From positions 221,470,303-221,534,302 of the forward strand of contig OV884059.1 of NCBI GenBank assembly GCA_930367215.1: DNA of 64,000 bases, written 5' to 3'. A program made the translations under genes and the position numbers. Shown here one piece after another: positions 34,301 to 43,073 of the stretch. The notes under the pieces were generated by a model. It did not search any database. It was not told the origin of the DNA and saw only the letters and a program-made list of their open reading frames with translations. This DNA is from Pollenia angustigena. Its lineage: Eukaryota > Arthropoda > Insecta > Diptera > Polleniidae. Numbering within the stretch: position 1 is the first letter of the stretch; the number at the start of each line of letters is the position of its first letter.

Positions 34301-36624
34301 ATTTCAAGCTTAAATCTAAACCGAATCGTGAATTAACCACAAAAAGATGTGTGCTTTCCGAAATTGCCAAATTATTCGACCCAGCTGGATGGCTATCTCC
34401 CAAAATTATAATGGCAAAAATAATCATGCAGCAAATATGGAAAGATGGTACTGATTGGGATGGAGATTTGAACCCCCTTACTTTGAAAAAATGGCATGAA
34501 TTTCTCGATGACTACATAAAGATTGAAGAAGTCCGAATTCCCCGTTTCGTAGATTATGATCCTGCCTACAAAGTCGAGTTGCACGGTTTCTGCGACGCAT
34601 CGGAAAAGGCGTACGCAGCCGCCATCTATATTCGCTCTGAAAATGAAGGATTTGTCACTAGCCACCTTTTGGCAGCAAAATCGAAAGTTGCCCCTGTTAA
34701 ATTTGTTTCCCTACCACGTAAGGAATTATGTGGAGCAGAATTGCTAGCGAATATGATCGATTCTATTCAAGCGCAACTCAATCTCAAAGACTATAAAATT
34801 TACCTGTGGACAGATTCCACCATCGTGTTGGCGTGGTTGAGAAAACCGGCTCATAAATGGAAAACGTTCGTCGAAAATCGAGTTTCGTCTATAATCGAAA
34901 AGGTAGGAAAGGATTCGTGGTCTCATGTCGAATCAAAGAGTAACCCCGCTGACTTGGCCTCACGTGGCATTTCAGTACGTGACTTATCATCTAGTGAACT
35001 GTGGTGGCGTGGGCCCGCTTGGCTAAGACGTCCTCATTCAGACTGGCCATCGCAAGAAAAGGAGTTTGACACAGAAGAAGAAATTAGAACAATTCGTGCA
35101 CATACAACCTTAATAAAGCAAGACGATGTTCTTGAGTATTTTTCAGACCTACCTCGAGCGCTAAGAGTAATAGGTTATATTTTTCGATTTTATAAACGCA
35201 CAAGAACCAAGTTGACAGCGGAAGAGATAAGTCAAAAAACACTGTCGGCTAAGGAAATAATTTCCGTAAAAAATTGTCTAATAATTGCTTGTCAAAAATC
35301 CCACTTTAGCGAAGAATACTTACAGTTATCTGAAAGAAAGCCACTGTCTCGAAAAAGCTCACTTCTAACTTTTAACCCCTTTCTCGATTCCAACGGAATC
35401 ATGCGAATAAATGGTCGATTGGCAGACTCTCCTACCTTGCGCTATGATGAACGTTATCCCATTTTATTGCCCTATCATGCGCGCTTCACCAGATTGTTTC
35501 TCATGTATTTACACAAACACACTCTACATGGTCAAAATGCGCTTTTACATCGGTTAACAAGACTCCGTTACTACGTCCCTAAACTGAAAATGCTGATAAA
35601 AACTATTTTATCCCATTGCGTAACATGCGTGAGACATAAACGCCAAATTGGTCAACAGATTATGGCCGCTTTACCCCCCGAACGTGTAAGTTTATCACGC
35701 CCTTTTTGTCGCACTGGCGTAGACTTCGCGGGGCCTTTTGACATAAAATCTTATGCGGGTCGTGGCTGTAGAGTCACCAAAGGATACGTGTTGGTCTTCG
35801 TATGCTTTTCAACAAAAGCGATCCATCTCGAAGCTACCGGCGATATATCCACACAAGCCTTTCTTGCCGCCTTTGCTCGATTCTTTTCACGACGAGGCAC
35901 CCCCCACGATATGTACTCTGACAATGGCACCGCCTTTGTAGGCGCTGCTAATGTCCTCCATGGCGATCAACAACATTTCTTGTCTAAGATTCAAAAGGGC
36001 CTTCTCTCTCAGGATGGATTTACTCCCGTCGACTGGCACTTCATCCCCCCTGGCGCTCCCCATATGGGTGGCCTTTGGGAGGCAGGGGTCAAAAGTTTCA
36101 AGGCCCATTTCAAGAAACTGTGCCATAGTCAAAGTTTTACGTATGAAGAATTCAGCACAATGCTAGCACGAATTGAGGCGTGCTTAAATTCAAGACCTTT
36201 AAGCCCCATGAATGAGGACCCAAAAGACTTATGCGCCCTGACGCCAGGTCATTTTCTCGTCGGAACCCCACTTTTGTCTCCCCCCGAACCTGACTTGTCC
36301 AGCCATTCCCTCAGCTATGTCAATCGTTGGCAAAAGCTAAAAATTCTTCACCATCACTTGGCACGTAGATGGAAGGAAGAATACCTCACCGAACTTCACA
36401 AGCGAAATAAATGGAAACACCCTCAGCGAGACTTTGCCATCGGCGATCTGGTAGTTGTTCGCCAAGATAACTTACCCCCAAATCAATGGCGTCTCGGTCG
36501 CATTGAAAAAATCTTTACTGGTCCCGATAGCCGAGTTAGAGTTTCTGAAATCCGCACCGCTAATGGCCTCATAACCCGTCCGATTGTAAAACTTGTGCTA
36601 CTGTCACCCCCGTCAAAGGCATGA
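31396..36624 (+). CDS. BEL/Pao gag-pol polyprotein, 1742 aa, intact frame
   Basis: This single frame encodes the capsid and replication enzymes of the element. Gag comes first, with a DUF1759-like block from about residue 125 (FHGDYKSWPTFRDMF). Three zinc knuckles lie at about 333-399 (CALC-, CTNCLGTSH-, CKVCKGKHH). The aspartic protease follows, with active site LIDSAS at about 478 and LLLGADVYPRI at about 580. Reverse transcriptase has the YVDD box at about 888. RNase H has FCDAS at about 1064 and LWTDST. Integrase has the HHCC zinc domain at about 1362-1415, then GVDF (about 1442), SDNGTAF (about 1507) and the DDE glutamate in GGLWEAG. YVDD and the long fused frame are typical of BEL/Pao. 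No stop or frameshift breaks it, so it may be functional. The ATG at 31396 follows 16 A residues. Confidence 0.95.
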   Translation: MASVKNVIRYSDRVVEFKTYFDGLKVESHTRHTLEAHEKQIDRLWSSFESSYEDVMDNYEVIKEEIDLETLKGRFYSTFGSHTAVTAKIHELREALQANAQTASPSNDSNRDMTPHISLPPCDTEVFHGDYKSWPTFRDMFTALYRNNKRLSPVEKMCHLVKKTQGEARELLKTCPMTNDGFNMAWQNLVHRYENKRILVNAQLKSLFNIKPISKQTGSDLRRLQRTINDCITNLRLLNIEVDNWDVIFVYICSTCLPETTLSLWEQSLPRTTDLPTWKALDDFLSSRFQTLESVADIRSTFLNSHAPKSSKPSSQGPKVKSYQTNIAPDNKGKCALCSEFHPLRCCAVFLAMSIEDRYATVKKQNKCTNCLGTSHGAKNCQSKFTCKVCKGKHHSLLHRVDGKKTPSNNNTGKNNQVHQNNNPLPALDVTPSTSSQAANRTLQSFSTHLEPTTQSVVLGTALVDVYNNDLKCTVRALIDSASEATFISKKLQRHLGLYTRPSAAQVHGLSDSVTATSTQSCHVKIGSPVDKSFEVFSDALIINKLTGHLPFYPSSAIKDSEFSHLRLADTYRHSCREIDLLLGADVYPRIILDGLQRDSQQSLLAQNTVFGWIITGKVPAHPCGKAVLSFFSSIELNNQLQRFWELEDIPRVKTSSPEDTYCENLYTSTTFRNKEGRFVVSLPFKKDYPEKINIGPSRKIAFSQFLRNEARLIKNPQLKTEYDKVITEYSTLGQMTKVTPINGDSGTYYLPHHAVFKPDSTTTKLRVVFNASSPSCNGISLNDLLHPGPVLQSDLMILLLRWRLYRYVFNADIEKMYRQILVHPKHTPFQRILHRDSPNELTQDFELNTVTFGVNCAPYLAIRTLLELAKESESTSPQACEILRNHMYVDDVLSGAHTISSAIKFRDELITVLKTAGFALRKWTSNNEMLLQGLPSTHLLGEEFLQLSESSITKTLGLRWNAGNDQFYFKLKSKPNRELTTKRCVLSEIAKLFDPAGWLSPKIIMAKIIMQQIWKDGTDWDGDLNPLTLKKWHEFLDDYIKIEEVRIPRFVDYDPAYKVELHGFCDASEKAYAAAIYIRSENEGFVTSHLLAAKSKVAPVKFVSLPRKELCGAELLANMIDSIQAQLNLKDYKIYLWTDSTIVLAWLRKPAHKWKTFVENRVSSIIEKVGKDSWSHVESKSNPADLASRGISVRDLSSSELWWRGPAWLRRPHSDWPSQEKEFDTEEEIRTIRAHTTLIKQDDVLEYFSDLPRALRVIGYIFRFYKRTRTKLTAEEISQKTLSAKEIISVKNCLIIACQKSHFSEEYLQLSERKPLSRKSSLLTFNPFLDSNGIMRINGRLADSPTLRYDERYPILLPYHARFTRLFLMYLHKHTLHGQNALLHRLTRLRYYVPKLKMLIKTILSHCVTCVRHKRQIGQQIMAALPPERVSLSRPFCRTGVDFAGPFDIKSYAGRGCRVTKGYVLVFVCFSTKAIHLEATGDISTQAFLAAFARFFSRRGTPHDMYSDNGTAFVGAANVLHGDQQHFLSKIQKGLLSQDGFTPVDWHFIPPGAPHMGGLWEAGVKSFKAHFKKLCHSQSFTYEEFSTMLARIEACLNSRPLSPMNEDPKDLCALTPGHFLVGTPLLSPPEPDLSSHSLSYVNRWQKLKILHHHLARRWKEEYLTELHKRNKWKHPQRDFAIGDLVVVRQDNLPPNQWRLGRIEKIFTGPDSRVRVSEIRTANGLITRPIVKLVLLSPPSKA

Positions 36625-36633
36625 CAATTAATT

Positions 36634-36661
36634 TTCCCCCCTTATTTTTTCCTCATTACAG
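36634..36661 (+). promoter_or_regulatory. Candidate splice acceptor before the third ORF
   Basis: A pyrimidine tract (CCCCCCTTATTTTTTCCTC) followed by ATTACAG ends five bases before the ATG at 36667. Such a strong 3' splice site between the pol stop and the next ORF is the arrangement used for subgenomic env-type mRNAs. Use is inferred, not shown. Confidence 0.5.
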
Positions 36662-36666
36662 TAACT

Positions 36667-37452
36667 ATGCACCACCGCAGCCGCGAAGTTTCTCCCGTCG
36701 AAGAGCGGAGCAAACGGGTGCCACCACGTACTAAAAACCCGGACTGCCGCCTATGCCGTAAGGGCCATCCACTCCGCAAATGCAGCAAATTTTTGCGAAT
36801 GACCGTCTCTGAAAGAAAGGACATCGTTGAGCGTCACCAGTACTGCCGAAATTGCCTCGCCCACTCTCATTGTCTCAAAAACTGTCGCAGCAGTGAGCGC
36901 TGTCACGACTGCAATGGACAACACCATACTCTCCTTCATCAGCCTGAGATCACCAGAGCAAACGAGAGTTTGAGTCGAGCGGATGACACCACCGTGATCC
37001 CTACAGTATTGCTGCAAATCCGTTTAGACAACGAGTGGAACATGGTCCGCGGCCTTCTAAATCCATGCGCAACTACCAGTTTAATCGCGCCATTTATTGT
37101 TGAAAGGTACCACCTGCCGTTTGAGCGGTTTAATGCAGACAAATGGTGTCAGTTGACGTTTCGGACCCGGTTTGAAGAAGAGCACGGGACATTTACTGTA
37201 AGGGCCAAGGTTTCTAGTGAGTTGCCCTTAAAGCCACCAGTTAAACATCTCGATCGTAGTGTCGCAGACGCTTATCGTAATTTACGGCTGGCTGACCCAG
37301 ATTTCTTCGAGAGTAACTCCATCAACCTTGTCCTGGGAGCAGATATCTACCCACGAATCATACGCAACGGGATTCAACTGGCCTCAATTGGCTCTCCAGT
37401 GGCCCAAGACACTGTATTAGGATGGGTCATCATTGGAAAATTTGGAGTTTAA
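36667..37452 (+). CDS. Extra BEL/Pao ORF: zinc knuckles plus protease-like domain, 261 aa
   Basis: It begins 43 bp after the gag-pol stop, in the env position, but has no signal peptide or membrane segment. Residues about 19-92 carry three zinc knuckles laid out as in Gag: CRLCRKGHPLRKC, CRNCLAHSHCLKNC and CHDCNGQHHTLLH. Residues about 110-259 align with the element's own protease region, including LRLAD, LVLGADIYPRII and VLGWVIIGK. The catalytic motif is altered: where gag-pol has LIDSAS this has LLNPCA, so the essential Asp is Asn and proteolysis is unlikely. The paralogous layout suggests duplication of the NC-PR segment or capture from a related element. Divergence is high, yet the frame is open with no stop, which hints at selection. 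A role in RNA binding or dominant assembly control is conjecture. Confidence 0.85.
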   Translation: MHHRSREVSPVEERSKRVPPRTKNPDCRLCRKGHPLRKCSKFLRMTVSERKDIVERHQYCRNCLAHSHCLKNCRSSERCHDCNGQHHTLLHQPEITRANESLSRADDTTVIPTVLLQIRLDNEWNMVRGLLNPCATTSLIAPFIVERYHLPFERFNADKWCQLTFRTRFEEEHGTFTVRAKVSSELPLKPPVKHLDRSVADAYRNLRLADPDFFESNSINLVLGADIYPRIIRNGIQLASIGSPVAQDTVLGWVIIGKFGV

Positions 37453-37690
37453 ACGACAACATATTTACCCTCACAACATTTATACACTTTTTGAATGAAA
37501 TTATATTGAATTTATCTTGAATTGTACTTGCCCTTATTTTTATATTTACCTAGTTATTATTCTATGATCATTGAATTATTCACATGAATTATTGTATATT
37601 TTTTTTTTTACTTTAGGATCCAACTGCTGGTCCGCTGTTAAGAAGTTAAGGCCTTAAATACCTACCCTCGTTGTTATCTTAGGATATAAC
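37453..37690 (+). other. Short 3' non-coding region of the BEL/Pao element
   Basis: AT-rich sequence between the third ORF and the polypurine tract; no coding frame seen. Confidence 0.6.
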
Positions 37691-37703
37691 AAGGGGGGCG
37701 GGA
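37691..37703 (+). promoter_or_regulatory. Polypurine tract
   Basis: AAGGGGGGCGGGA directly abuts the TG of the 3' LTR, the place where plus-strand DNA synthesis is primed. Confidence 0.8.
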
Positions 37704-38518
37704 TGTTTAGGCACGAAACCCCTACATCTTTTGCAGGGCATGAAAACCCTACATGGGTCACAATAGCGAGTATATTGACTCGTCGTGTTTTTTCTCTTTA
37801 ACAAACGTTTTTTTCCTCCTTAACATCAACTAGCAGTTGATCGGTTATTTGGATTCTTGCATTTTCCTTTTTTTATTCTTTCTAAGTAGTAAAAGCGAAC
37901 AAGAAGGTTATTTTTCAAAGTGTCTCTCCATAAGTTGAAAGTGTTAATCAACAATTGTATTATAAATAAGTTAAAAAATAATTTATCTATTAAAGCCAAA
38001 CTTCCAAACAATCTAATAAAAGTGTTTTTTTTTGTTTTCTTACGGGAATTGCGCCAGTGTTTGTTGCGCCAAACGTATCGTTCTTTTCATGATTGTGTCG
38101 TAAAACGCGGTATTTTTTCTAAACAAAATTATTAAGCAAAAGTGTCTACCTTATCAGGAAAAGAGTGAAGAAACGTGTCAGTCATTGGACTTTAAACAGC
38201 TAAAAGCAATTCATTTTGGTAAAAAGGGAAAACCAGGTTTTCTCGGTTAGACCTTGGAGAACAACAAAGAAGTTTATACCGAGTATAAACTAATTGTGCC
38301 CAACCGTGCGTACCTATACAGGTGTTTTCCGTTCACCTATCCCCTCCCACAGAAGACGATCAGAAGAAGATTGTAGCCAACGACACCAACCCAGCATCCC
38401 GTCTTGCTTCAACCGTGCGACGACAGTGACGTAGACCAACAATCATAACCCCAAATGTAAGTACCCCTATTTTACATTCTCAATCAAAATATATCATCAA
38501 CCCCCGTGTACCCATACA
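37704..38518 (+). repeat. BEL/Pao 3' LTR
   Basis: 815 bp, same start, end and internal landmarks as the 5' LTR, followed by the CAATG duplication. Short frames inside both LTRs are identical and are not genes. Confidence 0.9.
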
Positions 38519-38592
38519 CAATGCAATTCGTCTGTTTCTCGGTAGTTGTTCTCCTTCGTTCTGTTTCTGTTGTTCTATCACGATATAAACTG

Positions 38593-38698
38593 CACTCAAA
38601 AAAAATTAGCAAAACGATCTGCTGTCCTAATATTAGCAAATTTTCTGTAATAATTACAGTTTTTTCTGTAACTTTTACAGACTTTTTTAATTTGAGTG
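38593..38698. mobile_element. Possible 106-bp MITE with CACTCAAA ends
   Basis: CACTCAAAAAAAATTAG at the left and CACTCAAATTAAAAAAG on the other strand at the right. The interior has inverted CTGTAA/TTACAG words. Flanking bases (TG, TA) do not form a clear duplication. Confidence 0.4.
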
Positions 38699-38830
38699 TA
38701 GTGAAGTTTTGAGGAAAAAAACTGTGTACGGCTGTTGTTGTAAAAATGTCATTGTTGGTGTTACACAATTCCACCATTTTATAATGAAGAAAAACTCTTT
38801 CAACCGTAATTGAACCCAGTTGATGACAAC

Positions 38831-39080
38831 ATGCCCGAAATTATCCACCAAGTTGCTTTATCTCTGCAGCGTCAGTGGTACATTTATCAGAATCTCAGAA
38901 GACTGGTTTCAGATCCCATGAATGCTGATATTTTGGGTCCATTGCCATCGAAAAAAATGCCACTATAAAAATCTGAAGATGCTTTAGCAGCCTGTGGCTT
39001 CATCGTCAAATCACGATCCAAAAATGAAAAAACTGAAGAAACCGGAGAATTTAAATTCAATAAAAAAGTGAGGAGAACGT
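38831..39080 (+). pseudogene. Unrecognised decayed coding fragment inside the small DNA transposon
   Basis: From the ATG at 38831 a frame reads MPEIIHQVALSLQRQWYIYQ, then NLRRLVSDPMNADILGPLPS, then KKMPL and a TAA. Past the stop the same frame continues with SEDALAACGFIVKSRSKNEK, TEETGEFKFNKKVRRT and another stop; a one-base shift then gives KASSSEEYGD across the LINE insertion site. Codon texture and hydrophilic, well-mixed residues look like real protein, unlike the surrounding AT noise. I do not recognise the family. It may be a piece of the transposon's own gene or captured host exon sequence. Confidence 0.45.
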
Positions 39081-40233
39081 AAGGCCTCTTCTTCAGAAGA
39101 ATTTTTTTTTTTTTTTTTTTTTTTTTTATTTTCAAAATCATTTTTATAAAACATATACAGAATAAATCTTAAGAGAGATGGTTAAAAGCTACCTTACATC
39201 TATAACAATATTTATTAATTTAAGAACACGCAAATGAATTTTAATAAATTTGTATCGGAGAAGGAAAATAAATTAGAGCATAAAACCTTCAATAAATCAT
39301 TAAAGGAAGGAATGTATAGTACATACAAGGAAAAAAAATATATATATAATGAAAAATTTGTTTTGTACCTAATAAAGATTTGAAATGTAATCATTGTTTG
39401 AAAGATTACATGAAGTCTGAAATTTGTTAATTATAGTTTGAATACGCACATTTATGTATTCTACATTACAAAGACGATGTAATCTTTGTGTAGAATAGTG
39501 CCAAGGCAAATTCATAACCATTTTAAGAAGTTTATTCTGGCTGATTTGGATTTTCTTAACATGTGTTGCTGCACATGTTCCCCAAACTGGACATGCATAT
39601 AGAGCTATAGCCTGAAAAATTGTCTGAACAATAGTTATTTTATTTTCGGTGTTGAGATTTGACTTTCTATTAATAACAGGATATAACATTTTAATGGCAA
39701 TATTAAATTTTTTGATTATATGATTGGTGTGATTATTAAAAGTTAACCGTCGGTCTAGAAAAACTCCCAAATATTTAACATTGTTAGACCAGGGAATATC
39801 TACACCATTTAAAGATAAATTTGAACTGGGTAGGTTACAAGAACTTCTTTTTCTTGTAAAAAAGATAGCTTTTCCAGCATTTATTTTAATTTTCCAATTA
39901 ACAAAGTATTGAAAAAGGCTGTTAAGAGAATGCTGTATATTATCAAGAATAGGTTGGGGTGATACATCAGAGCAGTAAATTGCAGTATCGTCAGCATAAA
40001 AAGCATAGTTACATACATGACTTTTAGGAACGTCTGCACAATGTGAAATGTACAACAAAGGCCCCAAGACAGAGCCTTGAGGAACACCAGCATCGATATT
40101 GTAGTTTTCGGAGTATGAAGAGTTAATGAAAACATTGTAACTACGATTTGTCAAAAAACTTTGTACGATTTTTACCAGATATGACGGAAAACCGTAGGAA
40201 ATTAATTTATATACAAGGCCCTTATGCCATACG

Positions 40234-41312
40234 CACGCAAAGAAAAAACATGGTTGTGGTAAATATATTCTAAGAGCAACATATTATGATAAGAATTATG
40301 ATTGTAGTCACCATATTAAGATTATTATTGAATCATATTATGACTAAATATACTCGTAATATGTCATCATAATATTTTTCCCTTAAACATTTTATTATTC
40401 TGTTAATCATACTAAGTTAAGAAGTAATCATATTATTGGCATGTTAATCATAATAAGCTAAGAAATTAATCATATTATTGTCATGTTAATCATAATAAAT
40501 TTAGAAGCAATCATATTATGATACAGCACCTTTCATAGGTGTCATAAAAATACACAATAAATTAAAATATTTTTGCATAGATTTTTTATTTTGTGACTTT
40601 TTACAATTTTTCTTAATGTTAATCAAATAGCGGAGTTCAATAAAAGGCTTGCAAAAGAGCAAATGAAAAATCTGTGGTTTTCATGGGCAACCGCGTGTGT
40701 CCATTTGTTCGATTTTAAGATGTTGATGCCATATTTTGAACGCTCTTTACATTTTTTTGAAAAACGATGGATCAATTCCGATTTTTTAACGTATTGAAAA
40801 AGTTTAAAATGTGCAATACCGCGCCCACTTGAATGAACTCCGCTAATATTTTAATTTTTTAATTTCTTTAAACTTATTTTTTTATGGAAGTTGATCTTTT
40901 AATTGTTTAACCGCTCACAAATAAAAAAAACGACACAACTGCTTCAAAATTATTTTACAAATGGCGCTAACATAATATGATTAGAGTAAAAATAGTTTGA
41001 TTGCATCTTTAACATAATATGATAAATGTATAGAAAGTTATCATGTTATGGCTATTAAATATCATGATACGGTTGTGAGAAATATAATATGTTTAGAAAG
41101 TTATCATAATTAAGTAGTTAGAAAAATAATTATTTTTCGGTCAACAATATTAAAATTCATAATTGCGATAAACATTGATATGTTTACAGTAACTATAATA
41201 TTGTTGATATTAAATAAAAATAAAAATTTTTTGTGTATGACAACAATATATTGTTACATTAAACATAGTGTTGTTGCCGTAACCATGCCCAACCATATTT
41301 TTTCTCTGCGTG
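40234..41312. mobile_element. MITE with CACGCARAGAAAAAAYATGG ends in LINE ORF2, 1079 bp
   Basis: Ends CACGCAAAGAAAAAACATGG (left) and CACGCAGAGAAAAAATATGG (right, other strand). Comparing with the LINE reading frame shows that only CG (40232-40233, 41313-41314) is duplicated. The interior is full of ATAATATGAT/ATCATATTAT words and short palindromes with no coding frame. Terminal bases match the smaller MITEs at 47879, 57431, 60257 and 60440. Confidence 0.7.
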
Positions 41313-43073
41313 CGGTATCAAAAGCCTTTTCCACATCTAAAAGTACCATAGCAGTCGACTTTTTGTTTATAAGCTCATTTTTTACGTAATTCGAAATTCT
41401 TTTGATTTGTTGTGTTGTATTATGAAAGGGGCGAAACCCGAACTGTTCCTTGGGAATAATATTATTTTCATCAATAAAAAGAAATAATTTTTCTTTTAAA
41501 ATTTTTTCATAAATTTTTCCCAGGCTACTGAGTAGACTAATAGGCCGGTAGCTTCCCGTTTCATTATTGGGCTTTCCCGGTTTTAAAATAGGAATTACTT
41601 TTGCAATTCGCCAACATGTTGGGAAATACTGAAGCTTTAAACAAGAATTTATAATACATGTTAGATATATTATTCCACAAACTGAGAGGTTTTTCAAAAA
41701 CTCATTTTTAATGCTATCTAATCCGCAAGATTTTCGTGGTTTAAGACCTCTTAATAAGCTTTTTATTGTATGCACCGAAATGTATTCTGAGTCGGGTGTA
41801 ATATAGTTAAGAGAACTGTCATAATTTAGCACGTTATCGACTTGTTGTTCTAATGTCTGACAACCAAGGTTGTCTGAAACATGATGATTTTGAAAAAAGT
41901 TTTCTGCAAACGGATTAGCTTTATCGCAATCAGTATTTATAGCCCTACTTTGATCCACTAATGAGGGAATATTGGAAACCCGTTTTCTTAGAACTTTAGT
42001 AATATTCCAGAAAGGCTTAGAGCGCTTGTCAAGTCTACGTAATCTGTCATTCCATTGCCGATTTCTATGATTCCATATCTCAGTTTTCACCAAACGGTCA
42101 TAACGTTTGTATTCATCAAGATCAGTTGTCCATCTATATCTTTGCCACTGACGTCTATAATAGTTTCTCTCCCTAATAAGGTCGATAATTTCACTTGGTA
42201 ATCTTATAAAATTCGTATGTGAGTTTGGAATAACAGGAGTACTATGTTCAATAGAACTAAGAATAGCATTAGAAAATGTGTTAACCATTTCATCAACTTC
42301 ATTCACTGTAGAAATGTTATCTCTGTTAGGTGGAGCCATGGGAAGTAATGAATCAAGTTTTTCAGAGTATTTTCTCCAATTGGTTTTATTAAAATTTAGC
42401 TTCATATTTCCCAAAGAAGAAACAGAGGCATTAAGTAAAAACATAACAGGTAGATGATCGGATGAGAGTGTATTTAAAACTTCAGGTTGGGTTAGATACT
42501 CCGGGATATTTGTAAGTACAAGATCTAATGTTGAAGGACGGGACCTCGAAGAAGTCGGTATTCGTGTTGCACTATTTGGAAACATTATAGTAAAAGGGAA
42601 ATGAAAAGTCAAATCGTTAAGTAAATTACCATAACAATTTGCTCTAAAGCATCCCCATTCGCGGTGCTTACTATTTAAATCCCCACATAATATAAAATTT
42701 CCTTGACTAAGCAGCTTTCTTATATCACGTCTGTAAATTGGTAAAATGTCAGATGAATTTCGGCCACCAGGAAAATAAACGCAAAATATTTTCAAATTAA
42801 GTTGATCTAACGAGAGATCAATTCCTACATTTTCAATAATATTAGTTCTGACGGACTGTAGTTGTTGAAAACGAATTGATTTTTTAATAATAATTGCCAC
42901 GCCACCACCTCGTCCGTTTGGACGATCGATGCGCAGACAATTAAACATAGGATGTGAGAATTTTGAACTACTATCCAACCAGGTTTCAGTAATTAAACAA
43001 ATATCAATGTTTTTATGAATAATTAAATTAAAAAACTCTATTATTTTGCCGCGGATACTTCTTGCGTTCCAAT

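Larger units (their letters stand above)
28441..38518 (+). mobile_element. Complete BEL/Pao LTR retrotransposon, likely young
   Basis: Two 815-bp LTRs (28441-29255 and 37704-38518) start TG and end CA and are flanked by the 5-bp duplication CAATG (28436-28440 and 38519-38523). A tRNA-Tyr-type primer-binding site follows the 5' LTR and a polypurine tract precedes the 3' LTR. The internal part holds a 2.1-kb leader, one uninterrupted gag-pol frame and a further 261-codon ORF. I noticed no difference between the LTRs when comparing them by eye, which points to a recent insertion. It sits inside the small DNA transposon 28363-46122. Confidence 0.93.

Noticed and set aside
31971..37142. Many 60-90-codon minus-strand and off-frame frames
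   Set aside because: Shadows of the long gag-pol and third ORF in other frames.
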